From assembly GCF_024357955.1 (NCBI RefSeq), contig NZ_JANEYT010000017.1:21764-85763 (forward strand): DNA of 64,000 bases, in the 5' to 3' direction. Both the position numbers and the translations under genes were made by a program. Below, one piece after another: positions 52,857 to 63,884 of the stretch. Positions within the stretch are counted from its first letter, which is position 1. The number at the start of each line of letters is the position of its first letter. The DNA is from Photobacterium pectinilyticum. GTDB taxonomy: Bacteria; Pseudomonadota; Gammaproteobacteria; Enterobacterales; Vibrionaceae. The notes beneath the pieces are model-generated. The model was not told the origin of the DNA. It was given only the letters and a program-made list of their open reading frames with translations, and ran no database searches.

Positions 52857-54064
52857 TGACGATGTTTTGGGTAATTTCCGCCCTCTTGGTACTGGTCGCG
52901 ATGGTTATTTTTGTCGTGCCAATGTATACCGGCAAAGAGCAAGATGAAGTCGCCAGCCGTGATGAACTGAACAAAGCTTTCTTCAAAGATCGTATGGACG
53001 AACTGAAAGAAGAAAGCAGCGAAGGCTTGGTTGAAAACAAAGACGAACTCGTGGTTGAACTACAGCAGTCGCTACTGGATGATGTACCAGCTAATGCCGA
53101 GCAGACGAAAACCCAGGTCAGCACCACCATGTTGATCCCTGGGCTTATTCTGCTTGTTGGTGTGAGCTTTGGTATGTACATGAAGGTCGGTAGTCTGGAT
53201 AAAGTCCAAGCATGGAACGAGACCGTAACCCGCTTGCCAGATCTCTCTCAGCGCTTGATGGATGAGTCAAATCCGCTCAGCGACCAAGAGATGGATGATT
53301 TGACGCTGGCATTACGTACCCGTCTTCATGACAATCCTGATGATGCGACAGGCTGGTTGTTGCTGGGCCGCATTGGCATGGCTAACCGTGATGCCGAGAC
53401 CGCTCAGGATGCGATGAACCGTGCCTACCGCCTGGAACCAAGCAACCCGGAAGTGATGCTGAGCTTCGGCCAGACACTGATGATGATTGGTGATCCGGCA
53501 CAGAGTGAGCGTGCTCGTCTGTTGCTTCGCAGTGTGCTGCGTGTTGACCACACCAACATCCGAGCACTGTCGCTATTGGCTTTCGACTCGTTTGAAAGCG
53601 GTGATTTTAAGCAGGCGATTAACTACTGGAGCATGATGCAGCAGATCATCGGAACCGATGACCCGCGTGCAGAAATGCTTGACCGTAGTATTGCTCGTGC
53701 TCAGTCCCAGCTCGATCGTGGCAAGAACACCGCAACCTCAGTGTCGGTAACGGTAGAGCTTGACCCATCCGTTGAACTGCCAGAGCAAGGCTTGGTCTTT
53801 GTTTCTGTTCATTCGGCTGATGGTGCGCCAATGCCAGTGGCAGCACGACGTGTACCGATTTCTGCGTTTCCGTTCACCCTGACTTTGGATGACAATGACA
53901 GCATGATCCCTGAGCGTCCAATGACCTCGCTGCAGGATATGATCATCAAAGCCCGTATCGATACCGATGGTAATGTGATGACCCGTAATGGTGATTGGTA
54001 TGGTCAGAGTGACGTCATTTCTTTAGGTGGCTCGACAAACGTAGTGATAAATACAAAATACTAA
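52856..54064 (+). CDS. ccmI: CcmI, apocytochrome chaperone
   Basis: Holds apocytochrome c for the CcmFH lyase. The 402-aa product has two N-terminal membrane segments (about residues 3-22 and 93-112), a leucine-zipper-like cytoplasmic loop (KAFFKDRMDELKEES), and a periplasmic TPR domain (DATGWLLLGRIGMANRDAET, PEVMLSFGQTLMMIGDPAQS), followed by a beta-rich C-terminal domain (VSVTVELDPSVELPEQGLVF). Last gene of the ccm operon, followed by a strong terminator. Confidence 0.94.
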   Translation: MTMFWVISALLVLVAMVIFVVPMYTGKEQDEVASRDELNKAFFKDRMDELKEESSEGLVENKDELVVELQQSLLDDVPANAEQTKTQVSTTMLIPGLILLVGVSFGMYMKVGSLDKVQAWNETVTRLPDLSQRLMDESNPLSDQEMDDLTLALRTRLHDNPDDATGWLLLGRIGMANRDAETAQDAMNRAYRLEPSNPEVMLSFGQTLMMIGDPAQSERARLLLRSVLRVDHTNIRALSLLAFDSFESGDFKQAINYWSMMQQIIGTDDPRAEMLDRSIARAQSQLDRGKNTATSVSVTVELDPSVELPEQGLVFVSVHSADGAPMPVAARRVPISAFPFTLTLDDNDSMIPERPMTSLQDMIIKARIDTDGNVMTRNGDWYGQSDVISLGGSTNVVINTKY

Positions 54065-54095
54065 CAAAATCTGCGACTTGAGGTGGTAGATATAT

Positions 54096-54135
54096 AAAAG
54101 GCCAGATACTATTAGTATCTGGCCTTTTATTTTTG
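54096..54135 (+). terminator. Rho-independent terminator after ccmI
   Basis: A 15-bp perfect stem (AAAAGGCCAGATACT / AGTATCTGGCCTTTT) with the 3-base loop ATT is followed by A and five T residues, 31 bases after the ccmI stop. It should work in both directions because the stem ends are A/T-rich. Confidence 0.92.
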
Positions 54136-54340
54136 AACTCAAAAGGATTTAGGAGATATCAGACATTCCATCTATGTAACGGGTAACGCTGATCAGGTTT
54201 TATCTCGATTGGTCTAAAACTAAATAGATGCAGATAGTGGTTGGTATTGAGTTAAAATATTAATTTACGGCAAGCATAAAATCGCTAGATGTTTACGGTT
54301 TCTGGTATTACCATTTAGCGCGGGTTCAGTCTGACATACC

Positions 54341-55348
54341 ATGGAAAGAGCATTGAAAAAACACCTATTTACCCTTGCTATTTTATTGACCCTGACAGCG
54401 TGTGCTCAGTCTCCGGATGAACAGTACCCTGAAGACCTGACATCTAGCGGCCAGGCATCTAGTGACCTGACGGCTAGTGAAATGTCTCCTGTCGAAGCGA
54501 CGTCAGACGAGCAAGCTTCATCGGCACCAAGCAACATTGAATCACCGGCCAGCGAGAATGCCATGGCTGATGACTCGGCGATGGACGAATTCGGTGACTA
54601 CGATGCTAATTACGACGAGGACTTAGCCGCTGTACTTGAAGAAGTCGAGCAAGGTGAAGGTGAGTATGCGGTTCCGGGTGTGTACGATCCCTTTGAAGGC
54701 TTCAACCGGGCAATGTGGGATCTGAACTACGATTACCTAGATCCGTATTTGGTCCGCCCAGTGTCTTTGGCCTACGTTGATTACACCCCCTCTTTCATCC
54801 GTACTGGCATCAAAAATTTTCTGGCCAACCTTGATGAGCCTGCCAGCATGGTCAATAGCGCATTAATGCTAAACGGCGAAGAGACTGTCCGCCACTTCAA
54901 CCGTTTTTGGATTAACTCTACCTTTGGTGTTTTTGGCCTGATTGATATCGCGTCGGCTGCTGACATCCGTAAACCGGTTGATAAGCAGTTTGGCGATACC
55001 ATGGGTAAATACGGCGTTGCCAACGGCCCATACTTCATGTTCCCGGTTTACGGTCCTTTAACACTGCGCGAAGGTGCCGGTGATGTTGTCGATGGTCTAT
55101 ACCTACCACTAAGCGCATTGAGCTTCTGGCAGAGCTTAGGTAAATGGGCATTCGAAGGCATGGAAGACCGAGCGGCCTTGGTTAAGCAAGAAGCGATCTT
55201 GAAAGACTCGCCTGATTCGTACATCTTCACCCGCGATGCCTACATCCAGAACAAAAACTTCCGCGCCACCGGCGGCAATGACGAGATGCTAGAGCTGGAA
55301 GATGAAGCGTACCTGGATGATTTTCTTGATGAGATAGATGGGTTATAA
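54341..55348 (+). CDS. mlaA: MlaA (VacJ), outer-membrane phospholipid-transport lipoprotein
   Basis: Removes misplaced phospholipids from the outer leaflet and passes them to MlaC. The 335-aa product starts with a lipoprotein signal peptide, lipobox LTAC with Cys21. The mature N-terminus is a long acidic Ser/Glu/Asp/Ala-rich segment of about 85 residues, absent from short VacJ proteins. The MlaA domain follows: VYDPFEGFNRAMWDLNYDYL, RTGIKNFLANLDEPASMVNS, FWINSTFGVFGLIDIASAAD, FGDTMGKYGVANGPYFMFPV. It is a single-gene unit between the ccm terminator and the polysaccharide locus. No promoter is called; the 276-base gap upstream holds the ccm terminator and otherwise nothing I recognise. Confidence 0.93.
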   Translation: MERALKKHLFTLAILLTLTACAQSPDEQYPEDLTSSGQASSDLTASEMSPVEATSDEQASSAPSNIESPASENAMADDSAMDEFGDYDANYDEDLAAVLEEVEQGEGEYAVPGVYDPFEGFNRAMWDLNYDYLDPYLVRPVSLAYVDYTPSFIRTGIKNFLANLDEPASMVNSALMLNGEETVRHFNRFWINSTFGVFGLIDIASAADIRKPVDKQFGDTMGKYGVANGPYFMFPVYGPLTLREGAGDVVDGLYLPLSALSFWQSLGKWAFEGMEDRAALVKQEAILKDSPDSYIFTRDAYIQNKNFRATGGNDEMLELEDEAYLDDFLDEIDGL

Positions 55349-55410
55349 TCACCTGTTTACTTTTAAAGACAAAGTGATAATTGCTTGGTCTTCAATTAAG
55401 TTGCTGATTT

Positions 55411-56523
55411 ATGAAGAAAATGTTGCTGGCGATCAATGTGGGGTGGTACTTTGATCTTCATTGGATGGAACGTGTTGAGTCTGAAATGACTCAAGGGTTT
55501 ACTGTTGAAATCTGTACCTCAAAGCATACCGGACGTTTTTCAGGTACATGCCATGAAGTTGAGATTAAAAGATCATCTATTGGGCTGGTGAATAACATCA
55601 AAACTTTGTTGCAAGATGTTAGGATTGTATGTAAAACAAAACCGGATTTACTGCACACTATAACAATTAAGCCGAATATCATGTTTGGATTAATTGCGTT
55701 ATTTTTAAACAAACCAATTGTATTGACACTTCCAGGCCTAGGTTATGTATTCTCAAGTAAATCTGTAAAAAATACAATTTTAGCAAATGTCATCTTAAAA
55801 CTATATAAACTTATATCTTTAAATAAAAAAGCGATTTTTGTCTTTGAAAATAAAGCAGATCAAATTCTATTCAAGAAAAATAATGTTTGTAGTGAACACA
55901 ATAGCGCAGTAGTTCCGGGCTCTGGTGTAGATATAAATAAATACAAGCCGAAAAAAAGCACACAAAGTCAAGATCAAAGGTTATATCTTCTTTTTGCAGC
56001 AAGGCTTCTGAAAAATAAAGGCCTATTACAGCTTGTTGAAGCGGTTGAAACGTTAAACCGAGGTTCTTTTGATATCTCGCTGTCAGTTGCCGGACTGATT
56101 GATGATGATGCCAATGACCGTATTGAACCGAGTTACCTTGAACAGTTGCATCAGGAAGGTAAGATAAATTGGCTTGGTCAAGTATCGAATATGGAAGATA
56201 TTCTTCCGGAACATGATGTTGTAGTATTACCAACCAGTTATGGTGAAGGTATACCAAGAGTTTTGATTGAAGCAAATGCTTGTGGTAAGCCGGTTATTAC
56301 CACCAATGTATCTGGCTGCAATGAGTTTGTTATTGATGGGGTTAATGGAATAGTTATCCAGGATAACTCTGTTGATAGTATTGTTTCTGGAATTAAGAGG
56401 TTGGTTGATGCGAACAAAAGAACAGAAATGGGGCAGAATGGGCGAAAAAGAGTTATAAATTATTATTCTTTTCAATGTGTTATTAATGCGTACAAAGAAA
56501 TATACCAAAGAGTTAAACTATAA
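55411..56523 (+). CDS. Family 4 glycosyltransferase
   Basis: GT-B fold glycosyltransferase of the GT4 type, cytoplasmic and probably membrane-associated. The 370-aa product has the N-terminal acceptor domain, a short linker, and the C-terminal domain with LLFAARLLKNKGLLQLVEAV and the retaining-enzyme EX7E motif in EGIPRVLIEANACGKPVITT. Substrate is not predictable; relatives transfer N-acetylhexosamines or galactose to lipid carriers in O-antigen and capsule synthesis. It starts the AT-rich polysaccharide cluster, 62 bases after mlaA, with base composition clearly different from mlaA. Confidence 0.85.
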   Translation: MKKMLLAINVGWYFDLHWMERVESEMTQGFTVEICTSKHTGRFSGTCHEVEIKRSSIGLVNNIKTLLQDVRIVCKTKPDLLHTITIKPNIMFGLIALFLNKPIVLTLPGLGYVFSSKSVKNTILANVILKLYKLISLNKKAIFVFENKADQILFKKNNVCSEHNSAVVPGSGVDINKYKPKKSTQSQDQRLYLLFAARLLKNKGLLQLVEAVETLNRGSFDISLSVAGLIDDDANDRIEPSYLEQLHQEGKINWLGQVSNMEDILPEHDVVVLPTSYGEGIPRVLIEANACGKPVITTNVSGCNEFVIDGVNGIVIQDNSVDSIVSGIKRLVDANKRTEMGQNGRKRVINYYSFQCVINAYKEIYQRVKL

Positions 56524-56554
56524 ACATGATAAATTATAAATTGAAGGCAGCTCA

Positions 56555-57331
56555 ATGCATCAAATAAGTAATTTAAGGCTTGCTGAGCTGATAATTCAAA
56601 GGGCAAAACTTAACCTTAAATCAGAAGCATCTGTAAACTATTTGAGTTATGCGTGGTGGATTATTGAACCACTTCTTCATATGGTTGTCTATTTTTTAGT
56701 CTTTGCTGTGTTGTTGAAAAGAGGTGGGGAAGGTTATGTTGGCTTCTTGCTGTCTGGACTTGTACCATGGCTATGGTTTTCTAGATCTGTGACTCATGCC
56801 CAAAATAGTATTTTAAATGGTCGACAGTTAATGAACCAACTGTATATACCCAAGATTTTCTTTCCATTGACTCATGTCCTTCAAGATACAGCTAAGCAAG
56901 TTATTGTCTTTTCAATACTTTTTGTTTTTCTTGTATTCTATGGGTTAGAAGTTAGTACTACTTGGTTGTATATCATCCCAATCTTTTTGCTTCAATCAAT
57001 GCTGATTGTCGGCTGTTCTTTGCATGCGGCATTGATCGTGCCATTTATTCGTGACTTTTCACTAATTATTCCCACGGCTTTACAGTTCCTTATGTTTTGT
57101 TCTGGTATTTTCTTTAATTACAAAGATATACCAGAAGATCTTCAAGGGTTCTTCTTTATCAATCCAATGGCTGTTATCTTGCGTTCATATCGTGACGTGT
57201 TAATTGATGGCACTTTGCCCAATTTTACCTTGAGCTTGTATGTGTTTATCTTGTCCTTGTTGTTGTGTGTCACAGCGGGATACTTTTATAAAAAATACGA
57301 CTTGTTACTTCCAAGGGTAGTTCTTGAATGA
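56555..57331 (+). CDS. wzm: Wzm, polysaccharide ABC exporter permease
   Basis: Membrane subunit of an ABC-2-type exporter that moves a finished lipid-linked polysaccharide across the inner membrane. The 258-aa product has six predicted membrane segments and family motifs: YLSYAWWIIEPLLHMVVYFL, LLSGLVPWLWFSRSVTHAQN, FINPMAVILRSYRDVLIDGT. The stop overlaps the ATPase gene by 4 bases (ATGA), confirming the pair. Symbol by family. Confidence 0.9.
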   Translation: MHQISNLRLAELIIQRAKLNLKSEASVNYLSYAWWIIEPLLHMVVYFLVFAVLLKRGGEGYVGFLLSGLVPWLWFSRSVTHAQNSILNGRQLMNQLYIPKIFFPLTHVLQDTAKQVIVFSILFVFLVFYGLEVSTTWLYIIPIFLLQSMLIVGCSLHAALIVPFIRDFSLIIPTALQFLMFCSGIFFNYKDIPEDLQGFFFINPMAVILRSYRDVLIDGTLPNFTLSLYVFILSLLLCVTAGYFYKKYDLLLPRVVLE

Positions 57332-58362
57332 ATAAGATTGTTGAACTTAAGAATGTCGGTGTTTCGTACAATGAAAGAAAATCACTATTCAAAAGTACGA
57401 AATATCACGCACTAAAAGATATTACTTTTGACATTTTCAAAGGTGAAACTCTGGGCATTATTGGCAGAAATGGTGCGGGTAAATCGACCTTACTACGATT
57501 ACTTGCGGGTATTATTGAGCCAGATAAAGGGGTGGTAAAATATCATACAAATAGTGTTTCATTAATGGCACTACAAGCGGGTTTTGATAGTAACCTTTCT
57601 GGCCGACAGAACGCAGTAATTAGCGGCATGTTGCTGGGATACAGAAAATCTGATGTTGTTTCGCAATTAGAAGATATTAAAAACTTTTCAGAATTAGGCG
57701 AATTTTTTGAAAAACCTATAAAAACATATTCATCGGGTATGAAAGCCAAACTAGGCTTCTCCATTGCTATGTTTACTTCTCCAGACATTTTACTTATTGA
57801 TGAAGTGTTAGGTGTTGGCGATGTTAGGTTCAGACAAAAAGCCGAAATGGCCATTGCTGAAAAAGTAGCCTCTGATATTACTGTTGTTATTGTTTCCCAT
57901 TCTGAGCATCAGGTTTCATCTCTGGCAGAGCGCATTGTATGGATTGAAAATGGTGTGGTTCGAAAAGTTGGTACGGCGAAGGAAGTATACCCAGAATTTA
58001 ACCTGAATGTGGTTTTTTCGTCAAATAATGATAAAATCACAAAACTTTGGAAAAAAGAAGATTGCATTCTTATTTTTGAAAAAGTTAGAAGAGCAGAAGA
58101 ACATTTTTATTTTAACTGTGTGGTTATTGATAAGAATAACAAAAAAATAACTAAAGTTTTATGTGAAAATGAATTCGAAAAAATTGAATTGCCTGGTCCA
58201 ACGGATTCACCAGCTTTCCATAAAAAATTTCCAGAGCATAAATATTCACACAAATCAAGATTTCATGATGGCCAGATTAAGTGTAAGGGAATGAATGAGC
58301 TGTTTGCCATTATTGATGGTGAAAAGGTAAAGGTTTTGGAAATTGAATTTAAGCAAAATTGA
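57328..58362 (+). CDS. wzt: Wzt, polysaccharide ABC exporter ATPase with C-terminal extension
   Basis: ATPase subunit of the Wzm/Wzt exporter. The 344-aa product has Walker A GRNGAGKST at 46-54, signature KTYSSGMKAKLGFSIAM and Walker B ILLIDEVLGVGD, then a C-terminal domain of about 110 residues (about 235-344) that begins LWKKEDCILIFEKVRRAEEH and includes LPGPTDSPAFHKKFPEHKYS. In other Wzt proteins the C-terminal domain recognises the modified end of the O-polysaccharide; here it does not look like the usual Wzt jelly-roll, and its PSP/FP/SRF-type pattern resembles a beta-sandwich domain seen in some glycosyltransferases. Function of this domain is inferred. Confidence 0.88.
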   Translation: MNKIVELKNVGVSYNERKSLFKSTKYHALKDITFDIFKGETLGIIGRNGAGKSTLLRLLAGIIEPDKGVVKYHTNSVSLMALQAGFDSNLSGRQNAVISGMLLGYRKSDVVSQLEDIKNFSELGEFFEKPIKTYSSGMKAKLGFSIAMFTSPDILLIDEVLGVGDVRFRQKAEMAIAEKVASDITVVIVSHSEHQVSSLAERIVWIENGVVRKVGTAKEVYPEFNLNVVFSSNNDKITKLWKKEDCILIFEKVRRAEEHFYFNCVVIDKNNKKITKVLCENEFEKIELPGPTDSPAFHKKFPEHKYSHKSRFHDGQIKCKGMNELFAIIDGEKVKVLEIEFKQN

Positions 58363-58375
58363 TTTGAGCAGACAC

Positions 58376-59373
58376 ATGACAAACAATCTTAAAAGTAAGG
58401 TAACAGTAATCATCCCTGTTAAAAATGAACAGGATAAGTTGCTAGAGTGCATTAAATCGATTTCTAAGCATAATACGGTGTCTGTTAATTTTATCGTCGT
58501 TGATGATAACTCAACGGATGATACGGTAAAGAATGCTCAGGCCCTTTTTGACTCTGGTATTGATGGTAATATTTATGTCAATGATGGTAGCGAGGGCCAC
58601 GGTGCTGGTGCTTCTCGTAATTTAGGTTTACAGCATATCAAAAGCGAACCTGAGTACGTGTTGTTTTTTGATGCTGACGACACTATGCCTGAAGGTGCAT
58701 TGGATAAGGTCGTGGAAGCTGCTGATATCAATGAGTGTGATGTCGCTATTGCTAAGTACGATTATATAACTCATAACAATAAGTTAGCATCTATGGGTAT
58801 GACAGGACAGGATAGGAATATCTGGCAAGGTATTATGACCAATAAGGATACTATTTCGTTTGATATCAAACGTCATGGTTATTTCCTTGAAACAGTTAAC
58901 TACCCTTGGAATAAACTGCTTCGCTATACATTTATCAAAAAGATTGGCTTGTACTTTTCTACCACCCCCGTAAACAATGATGTATTTGCTCATTGGCAAT
59001 GCTTGATGTACAGCGAAAAAATCACCTTGGTGAATACATCGATCTGTTACCATTTTGTGGTGCGTGGTAATGACCAAATAACCAATGTTGCAGATACTCG
59101 CCGTTTAGTTGTCTTCCAAGTTCTGAATGAGGTTGAAGCACTCATTCTTTCAGAGCAACATCTTACCGATAGTTACTATCATTATTTTTTACGTTTTAAG
59201 ATAAAACTACTTAAATGGGTTGAAGGTTTTATTAACCCCGATATTATGGCTGAATTTAACCAATTACTGACTGAGTCGTATGTCAATTTTAATTTTGAAC
59301 GACTAATTGCAGTTAGTGAACATATGCCTGGCATTGCTGCTGATGCAGCGTTTTTTAAACTAGGGAAAAAACT

Positions 59374-59377
<4 letters not shown>
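58376..59377 (+). CDS. Family 2 glycosyltransferase
   Basis: GT-A fold transferase using a nucleotide-sugar donor. The 333-aa product (ATG at 58376; an in-frame upstream ATG at 58343 overlaps wzt) has the GT2 nucleotide-binding start VTVIIPVKNEQDKLLECIKS, VDDNSTDDTV, the metal-binding DxD-type motif FFDADDTMPEG, and SRNLGL. The acceptor is unknown. AT-rich like its neighbours. Confidence 0.85.
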
Positions 59378-61810
<2,433 letters not shown>

Positions 61811-61817
61811 TCATTTT

Positions 61818-61838
61818 GGGAGCTTCGGCTCCCTTTGT
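61818..61838 (+). terminator. Short hairpin between glf and the next glycosyltransferase
   Basis: GGGAGC and GCTCCC, with the very stable TTCG loop, followed by TTTGTT, 7 bases after the glf stop. It looks like a weak rho-independent terminator or attenuator, with the next start 15 bases further on. Confidence 0.7.
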
Positions 61839-61848
61839 TCGGTTTAGT

Positions 61849-62781
61849 ATGAAAGCGACAGCAATTATTGTTACTCATAATAGAGTAGAAAAGCTAAAAA
61901 ATACCATCTCAGCAACTGTTACTGCAGGATTTAATTATGTTGTTATTGTAAATTGTGACTCTAATGATGGAACATATGAATACCTATCTACTATTAGTGA
62001 TAGACACTTTCATATTATTAATTGTGATAATATTGGCGGTGCAGGTGGATTTGCTAAGGGTACAAAATACATTCTTGACAATATTGATACGGATTGGGTC
62101 GTATTCTTTGATGATGATGCATATCCAAGTGAATACTTTCTTGAACAGTTATCACAATTAGGTGGTAATAAATTTCAAGGCTTTAGCGCTCATGTATGCT
62201 CTAAAGATGAGCGTTTACCTATGATGAACCGTCAGGTTATACAATACCCAGATACAACAAAGAAGCTATTCAATTACCTTTTTAAGAAAGAATCTTCAAT
62301 TGTTTCAGAATGTCATCTTGATGGGAATATTTATCCAATAGAAAGTGCTTCTTTTGTTGGCTTTGTACTATCTCTAGATGTATTGAGGCAATATCATTCT
62401 CTTATTAACCCTGATCTTTTTATTTACTATGATGATACATTTTTTACTCGTAGTTTGACAAAGCGTGGTTTTAAAATAGCATTTACATCAAGGCTATCTT
62501 TTGTTCATGATGTTGGGCCCGCATCAGATATGCCTCCATGGAAAATTTACTTTCTATCGAGAAACTTTTTTATTACTAAACCGTTGTGTACTTCATTTTC
62601 ATTTTATTCTATGTTGGTAATGAAATGCGGGAAAATAGTCTTTAATATATTGAAATGTTCTGGAGTTTTTCCTAAAGTAAGAGCTTTTCTATTGGGTTTA
62701 AAAGATGGTTTCTCATCAAACTATAATCGGTTTGATAAGACAAGCATTATTGATGGTTTAAATAGATTTATTAATAGTTAA
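61849..62781 (+). CDS. Galactofuranosyltransferase-like family 2 glycosyltransferase
   Basis: The 310-aa product (ATG at 61849) has the GT2 start KATAIIVTHNRVEKLKNTIS, VNCDSNDGTYEYL, NIGGAGGFAKGTKYI, and the metal motif FFDDDAYPSEY, with a tail containing HDVGPASDMPPWKIYFLSRN. The NxGGAGGF and DDDA pattern is the one seen in galactofuranosyltransferases of the GlfT type, which use UDP-galactofuranose; together with glf next door this makes a Galf transferase likely. Not proven from sequence. Confidence 0.75.
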   Translation: MKATAIIVTHNRVEKLKNTISATVTAGFNYVVIVNCDSNDGTYEYLSTISDRHFHIINCDNIGGAGGFAKGTKYILDNIDTDWVVFFDDDAYPSEYFLEQLSQLGGNKFQGFSAHVCSKDERLPMMNRQVIQYPDTTKKLFNYLFKKESSIVSECHLDGNIYPIESASFVGFVLSLDVLRQYHSLINPDLFIYYDDTFFTRSLTKRGFKIAFTSRLSFVHDVGPASDMPPWKIYFLSRNFFITKPLCTSFSFYSMLVMKCGKIVFNILKCSGVFPKVRAFLLGLKDGFSSNYNRFDKTSIIDGLNRFINS

Positions 62782-62804
62782 TCGTTGTTATTTTTTGAGA
62801 GAAT

Positions 62805-63857
62805 ATGATGTCTAATCATTATAAAAGCTTAGATGGTTTACGAGGGCTTGCTGCTTTAATAGTTGTCTTTAGTCACTTCTCTAGTGATACAGGCTTTCTC
62901 AATGGTGAGTTTAAATTTTTGGGGCAAATAGGAGTCATGCTGTTCTTTTTATTGTCTGGCTTTTTAATGATGCTGGTTACCGATAAAAAAGAGCCAACAA
63001 TTAAAAATATAAAAGTTTTTTACATTCGACGTGTATCAAGGGTTTATCCATTATTTTTGATTACAATACTATTCTCTTTGATTTATCAAATTACCCTTAG
63101 GAGTTATGGTTTTGGCGGGAATTTACTTGCCTATAATTATATAGGTTCAGTTGATAGCGCAGTGAAAAATCTTCTATTTATCAGAGGTGATGAGGTATTT
63201 TGGACAATAGGGCTAGAGATTTTTTTCTATTTAATATTTCCTGTTTTCTGGTTTGCAAAGAAAGAAAGTAAATATTTCTTTTATTCTCTTTGCATTTTTT
63301 TCTTAGCATTCCAGTATTTAACTAAGTATGAATGGTATCGTGATCTATCCTTTTTAAGGTTAAATCAACACCTTCATTTTTTCATTTTCGGAATGCTTAC
63401 ATATGAATTTAATAATAAAGTAAAATACTGGAGGATTAACTGGGATATTGTTGCACTGATGTGTGTACTGATGATGATTGTTTCTCTGCCATATTATTTT
63501 AATATATTGACTGGAAGTGATTTATTATATAACTATAAAGCTATGTGGACTAATAATTATATTGCGATTCTATTCATGCCCTTACTCGTTATTGCTTCAA
63601 TTGAGTCAACAGTATTTAAGTCAATCCTTGAGGTGAAGTCCTTAGTTTTTCTAGGTACAATATCCTATTCACTTTACTTACTACACAGATTTCCATTGCG
63701 TTCGTTTTTGTTTATTGATTTTGGCTCTGATTTGCACAAAATTTCTGTATTCGTATTCGTAATGTTGCCAATTAGTATACTGCTTTCATATCTTTCGTTT
63801 AAGTTTATTGAAAATCCATCTAGAAAGCACCTGAATTATAAACTTATTGGCCAGTAA
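62805..63857 (+). CDS. Acyltransferase 3 family membrane protein
   Basis: Integral membrane acyltransferase that probably O-acetylates a surface polysaccharide. The 350-aa product has about ten hydrophobic segments and family signatures YKSLDGLRGLAALIVVFSHF with the catalytic His, IGVMLFFLLSGFLMMLV, YIRRVSRVYPLF, and FWTIGLEIFFYLIFPVFW. ATG at 62805; a second ATG at 62808 is equally possible. It is the last gene of the AT-rich cluster before the mobile element. Confidence 0.88.
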   Translation: MMSNHYKSLDGLRGLAALIVVFSHFSSDTGFLNGEFKFLGQIGVMLFFLLSGFLMMLVTDKKEPTIKNIKVFYIRRVSRVYPLFLITILFSLIYQITLRSYGFGGNLLAYNYIGSVDSAVKNLLFIRGDEVFWTIGLEIFFYLIFPVFWFAKKESKYFFYSLCIFFLAFQYLTKYEWYRDLSFLRLNQHLHFFIFGMLTYEFNNKVKYWRINWDIVALMCVLMMIVSLPYYFNILTGSDLLYNYKAMWTNNYIAILFMPLLVIASIESTVFKSILEVKSLVFLGTISYSLYLLHRFPLRSFLFIDFGSDLHKISVFVFVMLPISILLSYLSFKFIENPSRKHLNYKLIGQ

Positions 63858-63884
63858 GCATTGATAATTTAACTTTTTAGTCCC

